From the NCBI RefSeq assembly GCF_018861145.1, contig NZ_JAHKQT010000017.1:124001-188000 (forward strand): a stretch of 64,000 bases of DNA, in the 5' to 3' direction. Made by a program: the position numbers and the translations under genes. The notes beneath the pieces were generated by a model. That model ran no database searches. It had not been told where the DNA came from and saw only the letters and a program-made list of their open reading frames with translations. Positions 1-8,596 of this stretch are shown piece after piece (position 1 is the first letter of the stretch; the number at the start of each line of letters is the position of its first letter). Source of the stretch: Poseidonibacter lekithochrous (lineage in GTDB: Bacteria; Campylobacterota; Campylobacteria; Campylobacterales; Arcobacteraceae).

Positions 1-295
1 CGCAAAGATTAGATTTAAGTGTATCTTGAATTAAAGTTCCCATCGCAACAGAAATAGTAAAATTTATTCCTAATAAATGAATAGATCTACTTAAAGTATC
101 AACTTCACTTCTAAATCCAAACATAGCAGAGTTAGCAATTCTTAAAATTGTTGTAACCATTAAAGGATCTTGTTCAATTATTGTTATTAATTTTTCTGGA
201 CTTGAGTCTTTGATTCTTTTAAAATCTTCTAACTCGATAATACTACTTGGTAATGGAGGTAGCGAATCTATCTTTTTTATTAAAATTTTTTTCAT
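1..295 (-). CDS. HDOD-domain protein (5' part only, cut by window edge)
   Basis: A leftward reading frame starts with ATG at 293-295 and stays open to the window edge, giving 98 visible residues. It begins MKKILIKKIDSLPPLPSSI and continues with a helical stretch containing IEQDPLMVTTILRIANSAMF. The LPPLPS start and the DP-L-...-ILRIANSA pattern are typical of the HDOD output domain, a catalytically dead relative of HD phosphohydrolases used in bacterial signalling. An AGGA ribosome site lies 5-6 bases before the ATG. What follows the HDOD domain (nothing, GGDEF, EAL) is outside the window. The family call is good; the signalling role is family knowledge only. Confidence 0.8.
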   Translation of the reverse strand, partial: MKKILIKKIDSLPPLPSSIIELEDFKRIKDSSPEKLITIIEQDPLMVTTILRIANSAMFGFRSEVDTLSRSIHLLGINFTISVAMGTLIQDTLKSNLC

Positions 296-408
296 ATTAT
301 TCCTAAGTTGTATTTCAAGTATATATAAAAGCAATTATATAGAAAAGAAACTTACATAAGTAATAAAATAAATGTTAAAAGTATTGATAAATAATTTATA
401 TATATAAC

Positions 409-1353
409 TTAAGAAATATATACTTCAATATTAGGATATATATTTAGAAGCCTTTTTCTTTTTTCTTTTGACATTACACAAAATGCTGTAGCTAGGGCAT
501 CTGCTAATATTGCATTTTCCGCTTTTACAGTAACTGATTTTAAATAATTTGCACTTGTTCCTGTATTTACATCAAATAAATGATGATATTTTTTGCTAAA
601 TCTTGTACCATATCCACCTGAACTTGCTAATGCATTATTATTTAGTTTTAAATATTTTTTATTTTTTAAATATGGAGTAGCAATATTCCAATCTCTATTA
701 TCCTTATGTCCTCCAATACTATTAAATTCACCTAAATCAACTAGAACATTTTTAAAACCTTTTTGTCTTAAAATATTTGTAATTCTATCAGTTATATATC
801 CTTGTGCGATTCCATTTAGTGTTATTTTCATATCTTTTAATTTAAACCGTATTTCTTTTTGCTCTATAATTATATTTTTATAAGATACTAGTTTAATAGC
901 TTTATTTATATACTTTTCTAGATTTTGACTATTACCTTTTGTTTTAAAAGCTTTGTCATGTGCAAGCCATAAGGGTTGAACAGTAACATCAAAAGCTCCC
1001 TTTGTATTTACAGATATTTTATGTGCAAAGTTTAATACTTCAACTAATTCTTTGGGTGGATTTTTTAAAACACCATCTTTATTTAATTTTGAAATTGAAG
1101 AATTTGTATCAAAGAGACTAAAGATTTTTTCTAATCTTTTAATCTCATTAATACAAATTTTTAAACTTTCATTTGCATAGTTTTTATCTGAATGGAATAA
1201 TGTCATATGAGATGTTGCACCTAAAGCAACTCCTTTCCAAGATGCTACTAAGGATTCTTTAGTATTTTCTGCATTTAATTTATCAAAAGGTAAAGTAAGA
1301 CTTAAAGAACTAGCTAGAATTGTTAAAAACTTTCTTCTTGATACTTTAGACAT
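409..1353 (-). CDS. apbE: FAD:protein FMN transferase, ApbE family
   Basis: ApbE enzymes use FAD to attach FMN through a phosphoester to a Ser/Thr of a partner FMN-binding domain, normally outside the cytoplasm. The ORF is open from 1401, but I place the start at 1353: a GGAG site lies about 7 bases upstream, and the protein then begins MSKVSRRKFLTI, a twin-arginine-like export signal. Visible family features are GTSANYLKSVTV followed by ADALATAFCVM near the C terminus, and LNGIAQGYITDRI and LVDLGEFNSIGG in the middle. About 314 residues fits the family. The start overlaps the end of the NosR-type gene by 8 bases, so the two are probably translationally coupled and that protein is the likely substrate. 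Confidence 0.9.
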   Translation of the reverse strand: MSKVSRRKFLTILASSLSLTLPFDKLNAENTKESLVASWKGVALGATSHMTLFHSDKNYANESLKICINEIKRLEKIFSLFDTNSSISKLNKDGVLKNPPKELVEVLNFAHKISVNTKGAFDVTVQPLWLAHDKAFKTKGNSQNLEKYINKAIKLVSYKNIIIEQKEIRFKLKDMKITLNGIAQGYITDRITNILRQKGFKNVLVDLGEFNSIGGHKDNRDWNIATPYLKNKKYLKLNNNALASSGGYGTRFSKKYHHLFDVNTGTSANYLKSVTVKAENAILADALATAFCVMSKEKRKRLLNIYPNIEVYIS

Positions 1354-3400
1354 TTGTTTTTCTCCAATCTTTAATTTCCATATCTTTTTCTTTTTTTGCA
1401 TCTTTTTTTAATATCTTACATAAATTTGCATCACTATAAATTTGAACACAATCTAAACATTGAAAACAATCTGCATATTTGATATGACCATCAGTTTTGT
1501 CAATTGCTTGATAATTACAGCTTTTATGGCAGTTATTACATGGGTTTCCGCACTCAGCTCTTCTTGGTAACCAGTCTAATATTTGTAATCTACCCATTAA
1601 AGAAAGGAATGCTCCTAAAGGACAGAAGTATCTACAAAATCCTTTAAATAAGAACATTCCTAGAATTAACCAAAATAAGGCATAAACTACATACGGCCAT
1701 TGTCTATCAAAGATTAAAGTAATTGAAGTTTTAAAAGGTTCTATTTCGATTAAATACTCAGTAATATTTGGAGCAAATATAGCTGAAAGAATTAAGGATG
1801 CAAGTACTACATACTTTATATATATAAGTTTAGAATTTAATTTTTCTGAAAATCTAATTCGGGGTAATTTTAATATTCTTCCTAAATAGTGAGAAAATTC
1901 TTGAAGTACTCCATATGGACATAACCAACCACAAAATGTTCCTCTACCCCAAATAACTAATGATAGTAAAACAAAGAACCAAATTATAAGTGAGAAGGGA
2001 TCATATAATAAAAATTGTAAGCTTTGAGAATTTACTACTGCTTTTACTAAACCTAAGATAGTAACCATACTAAGCTGACCTTGTCCATACCAACCTATAA
2101 AAAATAGTGTTATTAAAAGAAGAAAACTTCTTTTATATCGCAAGTTTGTTAGGACTACTTGATACTTAAATAAAATTATAAACAACCCACTTAATAATAG
2201 AGTTAATATTATTAGTTTCTCTTTTTGCTCATAAATTGAAGCAAGCCAAAGAGGAGTTTCTTTTACTTTCTCTTTAATGTCAAAATATTTTTTATCTATA
2301 TGTACATCTAAACTTAAATTTTTAATAACAGGAATTGAATATAAAGTTGTATCTCCACGTACTAGTTTTGTATTTAATGTCCAAGAACTTGATGGGTCAA
2401 AATCAAACCTTTTATCTACTTGCAAAATTAAGGATTGATCAAATTGTGGAATACCTTCTAATAAATCAATTTGATAATCTCCATCTCTTATATTTAAAGC
2501 AAAACCTTCTTGTTGTATTTCTAAAGTATCAGGAGAAGTATTTCTTACAAAATCTTCTCTTAAGATTTGATGCGCACCATTTGCTAATATGAGTATTGCT
2601 TCTTCAGTTTCTAAGAGTTGTCCATCTAATTCGTTTTGAGTTGTTTGTTTTATTATATTTTTAGCAATTGAAGGAATAGTTAAATCAGCTACATATAAAT
2701 CTAAAAAGAGTTCATTTTTTTCTTCATCTAAAAGTTCATTTACATACTCTGTATTTTCAAAAAGTTTTTCTGCTTCTTTTTTTGTAACTTTTAAATTTTT
2801 AACAAGTTTATTATCTAGAAGACTTTCCCAAGTATGTTTTTCTAATAAATCTTTTTTAGGATTTGAAATCTCTTTAGGTGCAACACCTGAAAGTTTTTCT
2901 TTAGCAATCTTAATAGAAGAGGCTAAGATACTATCATTTGCAATTTTTACAGATGCTGTTGCTTTACTTACACCATCTAAATAAACAGTATTCCCAGAGC
3001 TTTTTAAATCGCCAACTTTTATACTGTTTTTTAAGGTTTTATCTTTATATTGTTTTAAAAAATCTATAAAAGGCTGTACCCCTAGACCTGAAACAAAAAC
3101 AGGCTCATCTTGCTCTAAAAGATAAACATCTAAAAATTTGCCTTCAATACTCATTTTTATTAATATATTCATTTTTCCACCTGAAAAACCTGCAATTGGT
3201 GCTAAGTCGAATGTTTCAAATATATAAGAGTGGAGGTTTTTATTTTCATCTAATATTTCCCATACTGGAAGGGCTTTATCTTTTTTTCCAAGACTCATAG
3301 GTTTAGTTATAAATTTTGTAAGTTCTTCTTTTGTCATTGAAGCATGGATGTTATTAAAAGATACAAGTAAAATAAATATTATTAAAATTAAACGAATCAT
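1346..3400 (-). CDS. NosR/NirI-type membrane flavoprotein with polyferredoxin domain
   Basis: A 684-residue protein with an N-terminal signal segment, then a periplasmic FMN-binding domain (about 70-180) whose DGVSKATASV stretch matches the position where ApbE attaches FMN in NosR, NqrC and RnfG. A periplasmic middle region follows, then several membrane segments from about residue 395. Two CxxxCP motifs (CGWLCP near 490 and CRYFCP near 591) and C-terminal ferredoxin-type cysteines (CGNPCNNCHKSC; CFQCLDC) complete the NosR layout. NosR passes electrons across the membrane to the nitrous oxide reductase system. No nosZ or other nos gene lies within reach here, so the electron acceptor is unknown. 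The gene is directly followed by apbE. Confidence 0.85.
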   Translation of the reverse strand: MIRLILIIFILLVSFNNIHASMTKEELTKFITKPMSLGKKDKALPVWEILDENKNLHSYIFETFDLAPIAGFSGGKMNILIKMSIEGKFLDVYLLEQDEPVFVSGLGVQPFIDFLKQYKDKTLKNSIKVGDLKSSGNTVYLDGVSKATASVKIANDSILASSIKIAKEKLSGVAPKEISNPKKDLLEKHTWESLLDNKLVKNLKVTKKEAEKLFENTEYVNELLDEEKNELFLDLYVADLTIPSIAKNIIKQTTQNELDGQLLETEEAILILANGAHQILREDFVRNTSPDTLEIQQEGFALNIRDGDYQIDLLEGIPQFDQSLILQVDKRFDFDPSSSWTLNTKLVRGDTTLYSIPVIKNLSLDVHIDKKYFDIKEKVKETPLWLASIYEQKEKLIILTLLLSGLFIILFKYQVVLTNLRYKRSFLLLITLFFIGWYGQGQLSMVTILGLVKAVVNSQSLQFLLYDPFSLIIWFFVLLSLVIWGRGTFCGWLCPYGVLQEFSHYLGRILKLPRIRFSEKLNSKLIYIKYVVLASLILSAIFAPNITEYLIEIEPFKTSITLIFDRQWPYVVYALFWLILGMFLFKGFCRYFCPLGAFLSLMGRLQILDWLPRRAECGNPCNNCHKSCNYQAIDKTDGHIKYADCFQCLDCVQIYSDANLCKILKKDAKKEKDMEIKDWRKTNV

Positions 3401-3515
3401 AATACCTCTTTAGTTTTTTTAAGTTAATAAAGAGTATATAATATGAATATAGCTTAGGATTAGCGATAATTAATAAAATGCTCTTTAATTAAGACAATAA
3501 TTATCCTATTTTAAT

Positions 3516-3521
3516 TATAAT
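3516..3521 (+). promoter_or_regulatory. -10 box (TATAAT) for mrp
   Basis: A perfect TATAAT sits 31 bases before the Mrp ATG, in the spacer between the divergent NosR-type gene and mrp. An AAAGGA ribosome site is placed correctly before the ATG at 3553. No -35 box is evident; Campylobacterota sigma-70 promoters usually lack one and show AT periodicity instead. Confidence 0.5.
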
Positions 3522-3552
3522 ACGAAAATAAATACAATAAAGGAAATTTTCT

Positions 3553-4725
3553 ATGGCAAATATCGAAGATATTAAAAAAGAATTAGAGAAAGTTAAGTAT
3601 CCTGGTTTTGCAAAATCTATTATAGAATTTGGTTTTGTAAAGGATGTTAAAGTAGACGGTTCAAACTGTTCTGTTACTTTAGATATAACATCAACAGCTG
3701 CTGAAGTTGAAGCACAGTTAACAAAAGAAATTACAGCATGTTTAAGCGCTATTGGAATGAATGTAACATTAAGTTTCAATAAGCCTCAAGCTCCAAAACA
3801 AAGTAGTAATGCAGTAAGTGGAAAAAACATTGCACCTCAAATTAAAAAAATAGTAATGGTTAGTTCAGGAAAAGGTGGTGTTGGGAAATCAACTACTACT
3901 GTAAACTTAGCAGTTGCAGCAGCAATGCAAGGTAAAAAAGTCGGTATCTTAGATGCTGATATTTATGGTCCAAATATTCCTCGTATGATGGGTTTAAATG
4001 GTAAAGAAGTTGAAGTAATTGGTGATAAAGCAAAACCTTTACATGCATATGGTGTTGATGTAATGTCAATGGGTGTATTAATGGAAGAAGGGCAAGCTGT
4101 AATCTGGAGAGGTTCTATGATTATGAAAGCTATTCAGCAATTATTAAGAGATATTTTATGGGAAAATTTAGATATCTTATTTATTGATATGCCACCAGGA
4201 ACTGGAGATGCTCAATTAACATTAGCACAAAGTGTTCCAGTTGCAGCTGGTATTAATGTTACAACTCCTCAACATGTTGCTTTAGATGATTCTAGAAGAT
4301 CACTAGATATGTTTGATAAATTACATATTCCTGTAGCTGGTGTAGTTGAAAATATGAGTGGATTTATTTGTCCATCATGTAATACTGAATCAGATATTTT
4401 TGGAATGGGTACATGTGATGCATTAGCTGATCAATATAACACTCAAGTATTAGGTTCTTTACCAATCGAGCCTGCTATTAGAGAAGGTGGAGATAGCGGT
4501 AAACCAATCGTTTACTTTGCACCTGAATCAGTTTCTGCAAAAAGATATATGGAAGCAGCAGCTAAAGTTATTGCTTTTGTTGATGCTATTGATGATGATA
4601 GAACAAATGAAGATATTCAACCAACAACGCCTCCTGGTGTTAGTGCTTGTTCAACTACAACAGCAGCTCCTAAAAAAGAAGCTTCAAGTGGTGAAAGCTG
4701 TGGTACTGGATGTGGTTGTCACTAA
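3553..4725 (+). CDS. mrp: Mrp/ApbC-type P-loop ATPase, Fe-S cluster carrier
   Basis: A 390-residue protein with an N-terminal MIP18/DUF59-like domain (about 1-75), then a MinD-like P-loop NTPase domain. The deviant Walker A is SGKGGVGKST (about 105-114), followed by LDADIYGPNIPRMMG and IDMPPGTGDAQLT, all hallmarks of Mrp/NBP35. The CPSC motif (C273, C276) is the cluster-binding pair at the dimer interface. The C terminus is an extra low-complexity tail ending CGTGCGCH, with further cysteines that could also bind a metal or cluster. Mrp proteins hold and transfer [4Fe-4S] clusters to apoproteins in the cytoplasm. The gene appears monocistronic, with a strong hairpin terminator after the stop. 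Confidence 0.93.
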   Translation: MANIEDIKKELEKVKYPGFAKSIIEFGFVKDVKVDGSNCSVTLDITSTAAEVEAQLTKEITACLSAIGMNVTLSFNKPQAPKQSSNAVSGKNIAPQIKKIVMVSSGKGGVGKSTTTVNLAVAAAMQGKKVGILDADIYGPNIPRMMGLNGKEVEVIGDKAKPLHAYGVDVMSMGVLMEEGQAVIWRGSMIMKAIQQLLRDILWENLDILFIDMPPGTGDAQLTLAQSVPVAAGINVTTPQHVALDDSRRSLDMFDKLHIPVAGVVENMSGFICPSCNTESDIFGMGTCDALADQYNTQVLGSLPIEPAIREGGDSGKPIVYFAPESVSAKRYMEAAAKVIAFVDAIDDDRTNEDIQPTTPPGVSACSTTTAAPKKEASSGESCGTGCGCH

Positions 4726-4753
4726 TTGACAGTTCTATAATATTTTGAGTATA

Positions 4754-4787
4754 AAAAAAGGGGAGATATTAATATCTCCCCTTTTTT
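4754..4787 (+). terminator. Intrinsic terminator after mrp
   Basis: A perfect 17-bp self-complementary stem (AAAAAAGGGGAGATATT followed at once by its complement) ends in six T residues. The effective loop is about four bases. It lies 28 bases after the mrp stop. Confidence 0.9.
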
Positions 4788-4918
4788 AATTTTAAGAATC
4801 CTTGCATATATTATATTTATCACTACACAAACAATAAACGAACTCTTTATATTGACTTCACACTTCTTTACTATAATTCAACTACAAAATATAAAACAAT
4901 ATAAAAAAGGATTTCAAA

Positions 4919-5278
4919 ATGAGAAAATTAACAACAACAATTATAGGATTAAGTTTATTAGCAGGAAGTGCATTAAGTGCACAAGATAATTTCGCAAGTT
5001 TTTACCCAGAACAAGATAATGATACTCCAAGTTATTTATTATCGGATAACCATGATTCTAAAGCATATCAAACATTAGCAAAAGTATCTTCACCTAATAA
5101 TATATTTACATCTTTTTATCCAGCAGAAGATACTGATACACCTGATTATTTAGCTAGCTTTAGTGATAACTCATCAGAGGGATATCAAACATTAGCAAAA
5201 ACATCAATTAGTCATTGTTCGTTAACTGCTTTATACCCAGAAAAAGGTCTTGATACAAGAGTTCAAACTTCTTGTTAA
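4919..5278 (+). CDS. Small exported repeat protein, function unknown
   Basis: I do not recognise this 119-residue protein. It has a clear Sec signal peptide (about 1-20, cleavage after SALSA). The mature part is an internal repeat: residues 24-57 and 62-96 share the pattern SFYP-x-x-D-x-DTP-x-YL ... YQTLAK. A third, truncated copy (SLTALYPEKGLDT, about 101-113) ends the protein. The SFYP/ALYP blocks start at 27, 65 and 104, a pitch of 38-39 residues. The only two cysteines (C100 and C119) flank the last copy and could form a disulfide. An AAAAGG ribosome site precedes the ATG. The gene has its own strong terminators on both sides, so it is a monocistronic periplasmic or secreted protein. Confidence 0.8.
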   Translation: MRKLTTTIIGLSLLAGSALSAQDNFASFYPEQDNDTPSYLLSDNHDSKAYQTLAKVSSPNNIFTSFYPAEDTDTPDYLASFSDNSSEGYQTLAKTSISHCSLTALYPEKGLDTRVQTSC

Positions 5279-5317
5279 TTACTATAAATTATTAAAAATA
5301 CTATAAAATTTAAATAA

Positions 5318-5354
5318 AAAAAAGGGGAAGAATTATAAATTCTTCCCCTTTTTT
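5318..5354. terminator. Bidirectional terminator between repeat protein and hisIE
   Basis: A 17-bp perfect stem (AAAAAAGGGGAAGAATT and its complement) with a 3-base loop ATA. A-rich and T-rich ends on the two sides let it work for the rightward small gene and for the leftward hisIE transcript. Confidence 0.88.
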
Positions 5355-5380
5355 AATATCCTAAAGTTAATAAGAAAATA

Positions 5381-6064
5381 TTATTTTTCAGTTCTAGAAT
5401 TCTTCTCTTCAATTCCAGACATTCCAAATCTTCTTGCTAATTCTTGTTTTACTCTATCCGGACTTACATTTTTAGATGCAAGTGCAACTAACATATGATA
5501 AGTAACATCAGCAGCTTCATAGATGATTTCTTCAGTATCATTATCTTTTATTGCAAAAGTAAATTCACCTGCTTCTTCTACAATTTTTTTAAGCATAGAG
5601 TTTTCTTTTCCATTAAGAAGTTTTGATGTGTATGATTTTTCTGGATCATCATTCTTTTTTTCTAAGATAGTATGATATAAAGTATCAATTACTCCATATG
5701 CTTGTACTGTATCAACTTGTACATCTGATATTATTTCATTTGTTTTCATACTTGTAAAGAAGCATGATTTTCTTCCAGTATGACAAGCAACACCTGTTTG
5801 ATTAACTTTTAATAAAATTGTGTCATTATCACAATCAAGCATAATATCAACAACTTCTTGAGTGTGGCCAGAGCTTTCACCCTTTTTCCAAATTCGCTGC
5901 TTACTTCTAGAAAAATAATGAGCAATATTTGATTCAAGTGTTAATGATAATGCTTCTTTATCCATGTATGCTAACATTAAAACTTCATTTGTAGAGGCTT
6001 CTTGTGTTACCACAGGAATTAAACCATCCATTTTATCCCAATCAATAGTATTTATTTGACTCAT
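5381..6064 (-). CDS. hisIE: Bifunctional phosphoribosyl-AMP cyclohydrolase/phosphoribosyl-ATP pyrophosphatase
   Basis: This fusion catalyses steps 2 and 3 of histidine biosynthesis in the cytoplasm. The N-terminal HisI part (about 1-115) carries DCDNDTILL and GVACHTGRKSCFF, the metal and zinc ligands of the cyclohydrolase. The C-terminal HisE part (about 130-215) has KIVEEAGEFTFAIKD and EIIYEAADVTYHMLVAL, the acidic Mg-binding pattern of the MazG-like pyrophosphatase. The length (227) is normal for the fusion. An AAGGAT ribosome site precedes the ATG. It is the last gene of a leftward run from ilvE; no other his gene is nearby. Confidence 0.95.
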   Translation of the reverse strand: MSQINTIDWDKMDGLIPVVTQEASTNEVLMLAYMDKEALSLTLESNIAHYFSRSKQRIWKKGESSGHTQEVVDIMLDCDNDTILLKVNQTGVACHTGRKSCFFTSMKTNEIISDVQVDTVQAYGVIDTLYHTILEKKNDDPEKSYTSKLLNGKENSMLKKIVEEAGEFTFAIKDNDTEEIIYEAADVTYHMLVALASKNVSPDRVKQELARRFGMSGIEEKNSRTEK

Positions 6065-6075
6065 TTATTTAATCC

Positions 6076-6342
6076 TTAGAATTTTTTACCTACGTCTATT
6101 TTTAGACTATCTATTTCTCTTTTTTCTTTATTTACATTAGCATCTAAATTTAATGCTGAATCTTCTTTTTTCTTTCTTTTATTTGGAAGAGCAAGAGGTT
6201 CTTCATATTTATCTGTAGGCTGATATTTATCTTCAATTATTTCAGGATCTAAAATTATAATTGGATCTGATAATTGATTGGCATTTATAAGAAATGTAAG
6301 TAAAAAAAGTTTTGTTAGTATTAATATAGTAATTTTTTTCAT
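6076..6342 (-). CDS. Small exported protein, function unknown
   Basis: An 88-residue protein with a hydrophobic N-terminal signal segment (about 1-20), then a charged, low-complexity mature part rich in Lys, Glu and Asp (NKRKKKEDS, NKEKREIDS). No domain is recognisable. It lies in the same direction between the SPFH protein gene and hisIE with short spacers, consistent with one operon. It has no strong ribosome site. That it is translated is supported mainly by the signal-like N terminus and its position. Confidence 0.55.
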   Translation of the reverse strand: MKKITILILTKLFLLTFLINANQLSDPIIILDPEIIEDKYQPTDKYEEPLALPNKRKKKEDSALNLDANVNKEKREIDSLKIDVGKKF

Positions 6343-6380
6343 AATTAAGTAAAAGAGTAGAAAAATTCTACTCTTTAAGA

Positions 6381-7469
6381 CTATTGGCTAATTGCCGCGT
6401 CTCTTGATTTACTTTTAGTATCAACCCAAATATTTGGAGTTGAACCACCAGGTGTTAAGAAAATCTTAGCATCTTTATTTGTTTTAAGTGCTTCATTGAA
6501 TTTCCCTTGAACTTCAATTTGTTGCATTTGAAGAAGTTTTGGAGTTAAAGATTCTGCAATTGATTTATTTGCTAAAGCTTGTGCTTTTGCTTCAATAGTT
6601 ACAGCATCTGCACGTCCTTGCGCTTCAATTCTGTTAGCTTCAGCATCACCAATAGCTTTAGCAGCTCTTTTTTCAGCTTCTTGCTTAGTTCTTAAAACTT
6701 CGTATTTTACTCTTTCAGATTCTTGATTTGCAATTTGAACTCTTTCAATTTGTTCTTTAATCTTAGTTGGTAAAACAATTTCTCTTAATTGAACAGATAA
6801 TAAAGCAACTGGTTTCCCAGGTAATGCATCTATATTTGCTCTTACACCATCTTCGATTTTAACAGCGATTTCATTTCTTCTTGTTGGTAAATCTTCAGCT
6901 GTATATACACCAACTACATTTCTTACAATATCTCTTACAACTGGATTAATAATTTTGTCTTCCCAAGAGAATCCCCAGTTAGCAATAGTTGTTGGAGCAC
7001 CTTCTGCTGTTAATCTATATTGAACTGTTAATTCAATTGAAACAGGTAGCCCTCTTGCATCAAGAATATTTATTGCAGGATTTAATCTAATACTTTGATC
7101 AAAACCACCTGTAGTTTCTACAGATGCATAATTCATTAATCTAACTTTTGTATCTATTAATACAACTTTTTGGAAACCTGGAATATATAAGTGAATACCT
7201 GGTCTTAAAGGAGTCTCTTCATATTTACCAGTAGTACTTTTAATACCTACTTCCCCTGATTCTACAATCACAAATGGTTTAAATAAGAATAATGCAACAA
7301 TAATTGCAATAATTACATATACAAACCCAGCTTTTTTACCTAAGTTTTTGAAAAATTCAGGTGGCTCAAAAGGTGGTTGATAGTTTCCTCCACCTCCATT
7401 ATTATTCGATGAATTTCCCCCACCGTTCTGTTGTTGTTTCTTTTTAAAATAATCGTTATCTATTGGCAT
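6381..7469 (-). CDS. SPFH/Band 7 (prohibitin-like) membrane protein
   Basis: A 362-residue protein. Residues 1-45 are a low-complexity Gly/Asn/Pro-rich cytoplasmic tail, followed by one transmembrane segment (about 48-66, FVYVIIAIIVALFLF). The SPFH domain (about 68-260) is recognisable from VESGEVGIKSTTGKYEETPLRPGIHLYIPGF and VREIVLP-type segments (QLREIVLPTKIKEQIERVQ). A charged coiled-coil (about 255-310, KQEAEKRAAKAIGDAEANRIEAQGRA) completes the family layout. Such proteins form ring or cage oligomers at the membrane and often influence membrane proteases; HflC/HflK and prohibitins are the relatives. No FtsH gene is near. It is likely co-transcribed with ilvE. Confidence 0.85.
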   Translation of the reverse strand: MPIDNDYFKKKQQQNGGGNSSNNNGGGGNYQPPFEPPEFFKNLGKKAGFVYVIIAIIVALFLFKPFVIVESGEVGIKSTTGKYEETPLRPGIHLYIPGFQKVVLIDTKVRLMNYASVETTGGFDQSIRLNPAINILDARGLPVSIELTVQYRLTAEGAPTTIANWGFSWEDKIINPVVRDIVRNVVGVYTAEDLPTRRNEIAVKIEDGVRANIDALPGKPVALLSVQLREIVLPTKIKEQIERVQIANQESERVKYEVLRTKQEAEKRAAKAIGDAEANRIEAQGRADAVTIEAKAQALANKSIAESLTPKLLQMQQIEVQGKFNEALKTNKDAKIFLTPGGSTPNIWVDTKSKSRDAAISQ

Positions 7470-7522
7470 AATTGTCCTTAAAATTTTTATAAATATTGTT
7501 CATCAACTGATTTTACTGTTGT

Positions 7523-8443
7523 TTAGTTAATGTATGTTAAATCGTTTAAATATTTTTCATTTTTTCCAGCAACTACATCAAAATATGCTGTTTGTAAAGC
7601 TTCAGTTATTGGACCTCTTTCACCTTTTCCAATTACTCTTGCATCAATATCTCTAATAGGAGTTACTTCAACAGCCGTTCCTGTAAAGAATGCTTCATCT
7701 GCAACATAAACTTCTTCTCTTGTTAATCTTCTTCTAACAACTTCATAACCTAAATCTTTTGCTAAATCAATAACAGTTGCTTGTGTAATTGATTCTAAAG
7801 AGTTGTCATTTGGTGGAGTAATAATTACACCATCTCTAACTATAAAGAAACAAGCTCCTGAAGCTTCTGCAATATAACCTTGGTCATCTCTTAAAAGTGC
7901 TTCATCATAACCACATTCAACTGCTTCAAATTTTGCCATTTGTGAGTTTAAGTAGTTTGCAACTGCTTTTGCTTTACCCATTCCCGAAGTATTTGAATTT
8001 CTAGTCATTGATGCAATTTTTACTCTTACACCTTTCTTCATTCCTTCTTCGCCTAAGTAAGCTCCCCATTCCCATGCAGATACAGAAACTTTTACAGGTG
8101 CTTCTTTATGATAAAGACCCATAACTCCATAACCTAAATAAACTAAAGGTCTAATATAAGCACCTTCAAATAATTCATTTTTTTGTAATAATTCAATTTG
8201 TGCTTTATTTAATTCATCTTCTGAAAAAGGAACATTTATTAAAGTCATTTTTGAAGAATTGATAAGTCTTTTAGTATGTTCTTTTAATTTAAATATTGCA
8301 CATCTTCCATCGTGAGTTTTGTATGCTTTAGTACCTTCAATAGCACCATTTCCATAATGTAAAGTATGAGATAAAACGTGAACTTTAGCGTCATGCCAGT
8401 TTACATATTCGCCATCCATCCATATATATTTTGCTTCAGTCAT
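7523..8443 (-). CDS. ilvE: Branched-chain amino acid aminotransferase
   Basis: A PLP enzyme of fold type IV, 306 residues, that interconverts Leu/Ile/Val and their 2-oxo acids. The PLP lysine is K159 in GKAKAVANYLNSQ. The LSHTLHYGNGAIEGTKAY start and YDEALLRDDQGYIAEASGACFFIV are typical of IlvE, with the EASGACFF loop near the PLP pocket, and EAFFTGTAVEVTPI follows near the C terminus. It is the first gene of a leftward group with the SPFH gene, a small exported protein and hisIE. Confidence 0.95.
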   Translation of the reverse strand: MTEAKYIWMDGEYVNWHDAKVHVLSHTLHYGNGAIEGTKAYKTHDGRCAIFKLKEHTKRLINSSKMTLINVPFSEDELNKAQIELLQKNELFEGAYIRPLVYLGYGVMGLYHKEAPVKVSVSAWEWGAYLGEEGMKKGVRVKIASMTRNSNTSGMGKAKAVANYLNSQMAKFEAVECGYDEALLRDDQGYIAEASGACFFIVRDGVIITPPNDNSLESITQATVIDLAKDLGYEVVRRRLTREEVYVADEAFFTGTAVEVTPIRDIDARVIGKGERGPITEALQTAYFDVVAGKNEKYLNDLTYIN

Positions 8444-8596
8444 GGTATAAATTCCTAATGATTAAATTTTTAATTAATATTTTATCTAAGATATAATTAA
8501 AAAATACCGATAATAGAATTTTTACTACTTTTTTTATAAAAACATTTACTAATTATGGTATATTGTCGAAAATTTTTTAAAGGCATAAAATTTAAT

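Noticed and set aside
593-883. Rightward ORF of 96 residues inside apbE
   Set aside because: Antisense shadow of a clear ApbE gene; the translation is hydrophobic low-complexity sequence with no ribosome site or family features.
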